From Acidimicrobiales bacterium (GTDB lineage Bacteria > Actinomycetota > Acidimicrobiia > Acidimicrobiales > VFJN01): DNA of 14,350 nucleotides. The translations under genes and the position numbers were made by a program. Below are positions 13,399 through 14,350 of this stretch, piece by piece (the stretch's first letter is position 1; every line of letters begins with the position of its first letter). The stretch spans positions 1 to 14,350 of the forward strand of contig JAFGPU010000117.1 in NCBI GenBank assembly GCA_016936035.1, in the 5' to 3' direction. Under the pieces are notes generated by a model. The model was given only the letters and a program-made list of their open reading frames with translations, had not been told where the DNA came from and ran no database searches.

Positions 13399-13829
13399 GC
13401 GACCACCGGCGGATCGGGGCCGGGCTGGCGGTGCTCGGGGTGCTGCTGCTGGCTCTCGGTGTGGCCGGGCTGCTCGTGGCCGGAGCCGCCGACGGCAGCT
13501 ACACGGAGGAGCAGGCGATCCTCGATGCCCGTGAGGTGGACGCCGCGGAGGCGACGGACGACCTCGACGCCGCCACCGACGCCGCGGACATCGCGCTCGT
13601 GGCCTTCCACAACGCGCTCGGAGAGGCCGTCGACGCCCACAACGGCGTCGTCACGGCCACCGGGTGCGATCCGCAGTCCCCGCTCGGCTGCCAGATGCCC
13701 TCGGCCGAGGTGATCGAGCTCGAGGTCGTCCCCGCTGCCGCGACGTACTCGACTGCGGTCGACAACGAGGCCGACGCCCTGACCACGCTCACCGACGCCG
13801 TGGCGGCGCTGGACGAGGAGCTCGGGTGA
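13395..13829 (+). CDS. Unrecognised single-pass membrane protein with acidic extracytoplasmic domain
   Basis: The product has 144 residues and I recognise no family. A short basic N-terminus (SDHRR) is followed by one hydrophobic helix at about 8-31. It could be an anchor or an uncleaved signal; no lipobox cysteine is present. The remainder (about 35-144) is Ala/Asp/Glu-rich with helical periodicity and should lie outside the membrane. It contains two cysteines, C91 and C99, around a Pro/Gly loop, which could form a disulfide. The GTG start overlaps the deacetylase stop by 4 bp, and its own stop overlaps the next start in the same way. Codon use matches the neighbours, so it looks like a real gene. 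The tight coupling suggests the deacetylase and the two membrane proteins are made together. Confidence 0.72.
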   Translation: MSDHRRIGAGLAVLGVLLLALGVAGLLVAGAADGSYTEEQAILDAREVDAAEATDDLDAATDAADIALVAFHNALGEAVDAHNGVVTATGCDPQSPLGCQMPSAEVIELEVVPAAATYSTAVDNEADALTTLTDAVAALDEELG

Positions 13830-14239
13830 GCGACACGGCGGACCGGCAGCACCGCACGGGCATGTCCGCGCTGGTCATGGGCCTGGGTGTGCTCGCCGTC
13901 GGGGCGATCGTCGCCGTGGTCGGGATCAGCGCCGGTGTGCGTGCGCTGGCTGATCGCCAGGAGCACGCCGCCTACGCGGACACGCGCGCCCAGGCGATCG
14001 AGCGGCTCGATGCGGGCGACCAGGCCGTGGCTCTCGGACAGGAGCTGTGCAGCTGCGATGCCCGGTCCCGCGACCTGGCCAACGAGCAGGTCGAGGCGCT
14101 GCGCGCCGCCGATGCCGAGAGCTTCAACAGCCTCGTCGAGGAGTTCAACGTCCTGGCGACGACGTGGAACGAGCTGATCCCCCAGATCGAGGTGCTGCTG
14201 CCCGGACCGGAACTGCACGTCGCGGGGACCGGCGTGTGA
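13826..14239 (+). CDS. Unrecognised single-pass membrane protein, second of a pair
   Basis: The product has 137 residues and matches no family I know. It starts with SDTADRQHR, then a hydrophobic helix at about 13-37. A helical, charged domain (about 40-137) follows and should lie outside the membrane by the positive-inside rule. C75 and C77 form a CSC motif near the middle. The plan resembles the preceding protein: a VSD start, one membrane helix, an Ala/Glu-rich helical domain and exactly two cysteines. The two may be distant paralogues or partners, though I see no clear sequence alignment. GTG 13826 overlaps the previous stop by 4 bp. The frame is open further upstream, but only inside the previous gene. 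Confidence 0.72.
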   Translation: MSDTADRQHRTGMSALVMGLGVLAVGAIVAVVGISAGVRALADRQEHAAYADTRAQAIERLDAGDQAVALGQELCSCDARSRDLANEQVEALRAADAESFNSLVEEFNVLATTWNELIPQIEVLLPGPELHVAGTGV

Positions 14240-14285
14240 CCAGGGGCGCCCGCCCGCAGTTGGTCGGTCGGGGTGGGGGTGCGGG

Positions 14286-14291
14286 CATGAT
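14286..14291 (+). promoter_or_regulatory. Possible leaderless -10 box of the MhuD-like gene
   Basis: CATGAT ends 6 nt before GTG 14298. GGAGG (14292-14296) also lies just before the GTG, but with a spacing of one base it is too close to act as a normal Shine-Dalgarno sequence. Confidence 0.35.
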
Positions 14292-14297
14292 GGAGGC

Positions 14298-14350
14298 GTG
14301 ACCGTCATCAAGATCAACGCCATCACCGTGCCCGAGGGCTCCGGCGACGA
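14298..14350 (+). CDS. MhuD-like antibiotic biosynthesis monooxygenase (ABM) domain protein, 5' end only
   Basis: Only 17 complete codons are present: VTVIKINAITVPEGSGD, with the next codon starting GA. This closely resembles the N-terminus of the M. tuberculosis heme-degrading enzyme MhuD as I recall it (VVKINAIEVPAGAG). It also fits the first strand of ABM-fold proteins generally. MhuD-type enzymes degrade heme and release iron in the cytoplasm. The catalytic asparagine, tryptophan and histidine residues lie beyond the window, so heme oxygenase activity cannot be judged. The gene is 58 bp after the membrane-protein pair and may have its own promoter. Confidence 0.6.
   Translation, partial: MTVIKINAITVPEGSGD

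Overview
The window is very GC-rich, with strong G/C at third codon positions, GTG starts and dense gene packing. Several families point to an actinobacterium: a UvrD2-like helicase ending in an HRDC-like domain, a DUF2505 protein, an LLM-class F420-type oxidoreductase, an MshB/Mca-like PIG-L deacetylase with the RDSGMAGT signature, and an MhuD-like ABM protein. A lineage near the class Acidimicrobiia is my best guess; this is inference, as no rRNA or marker gene is present.

Layout. Positions 1-723 hold the 3' part of an Ala/Lys-rich, histone H1-like repetitive protein. Positions 724-1011 are non-coding and carry a 77-bp nested palindromic element in two direct copies 91 bp apart. Next on the plus strand come exodeoxyribonuclease III (1012-1878) and a hotdog-fold PaaI-type thioesterase (1940-2734). 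A minus-strand cluster follows, read from 5740 down to 2751: a UvrD2-like SF1 helicase, a DUF2505 START-like protein and a 111-residue protein that is little more than a sigma-70 region 4 domain. The helicase start codon overlaps the apparent start of a divergent minimal zincin metallopeptidase (5739-6101) in one CATG. A membrane PH/SHOCT protein (6172-6804) is coupled by a GTGA overlap to a BtuF-like binding-protein fold without a signal peptide (6801-7601).

A second minus-strand cluster (10350 down to 7540) has an LLM-class oxidoreductase, then galT and galK, which abut as TGAATG: two steps of the Leloir galactose pathway. An 18-bp perfect palindrome (10386-10403) separates this cluster from a divergent plus-strand pair, an alpha/beta hydrolase and an alpha-methylacyl-CoA racemase with all three catalytic residues. 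The palindrome is a good candidate operator for one or both directions.

The last block (12586-14239) is a PIG-L metal-dependent deacetylase followed by two unrecognised one-pass membrane proteins. All three genes are joined by 4-bp GTGA overlaps. An MhuD-like heme-degrading monooxygenase begins at 14298 and runs off the end.

The least explained parts are the deacetylase plus membrane-protein-pair operon, the stand-alone sigma region 4 protein beside the helicase, and the duplicated palindromic element. Several genes lack a Shine-Dalgarno sequence and have a -10-like hexamer 6-8 nt before the start codon, suggesting leaderless transcription. I found no RNA gene, insertion sequence, CRISPR array or phage gene.
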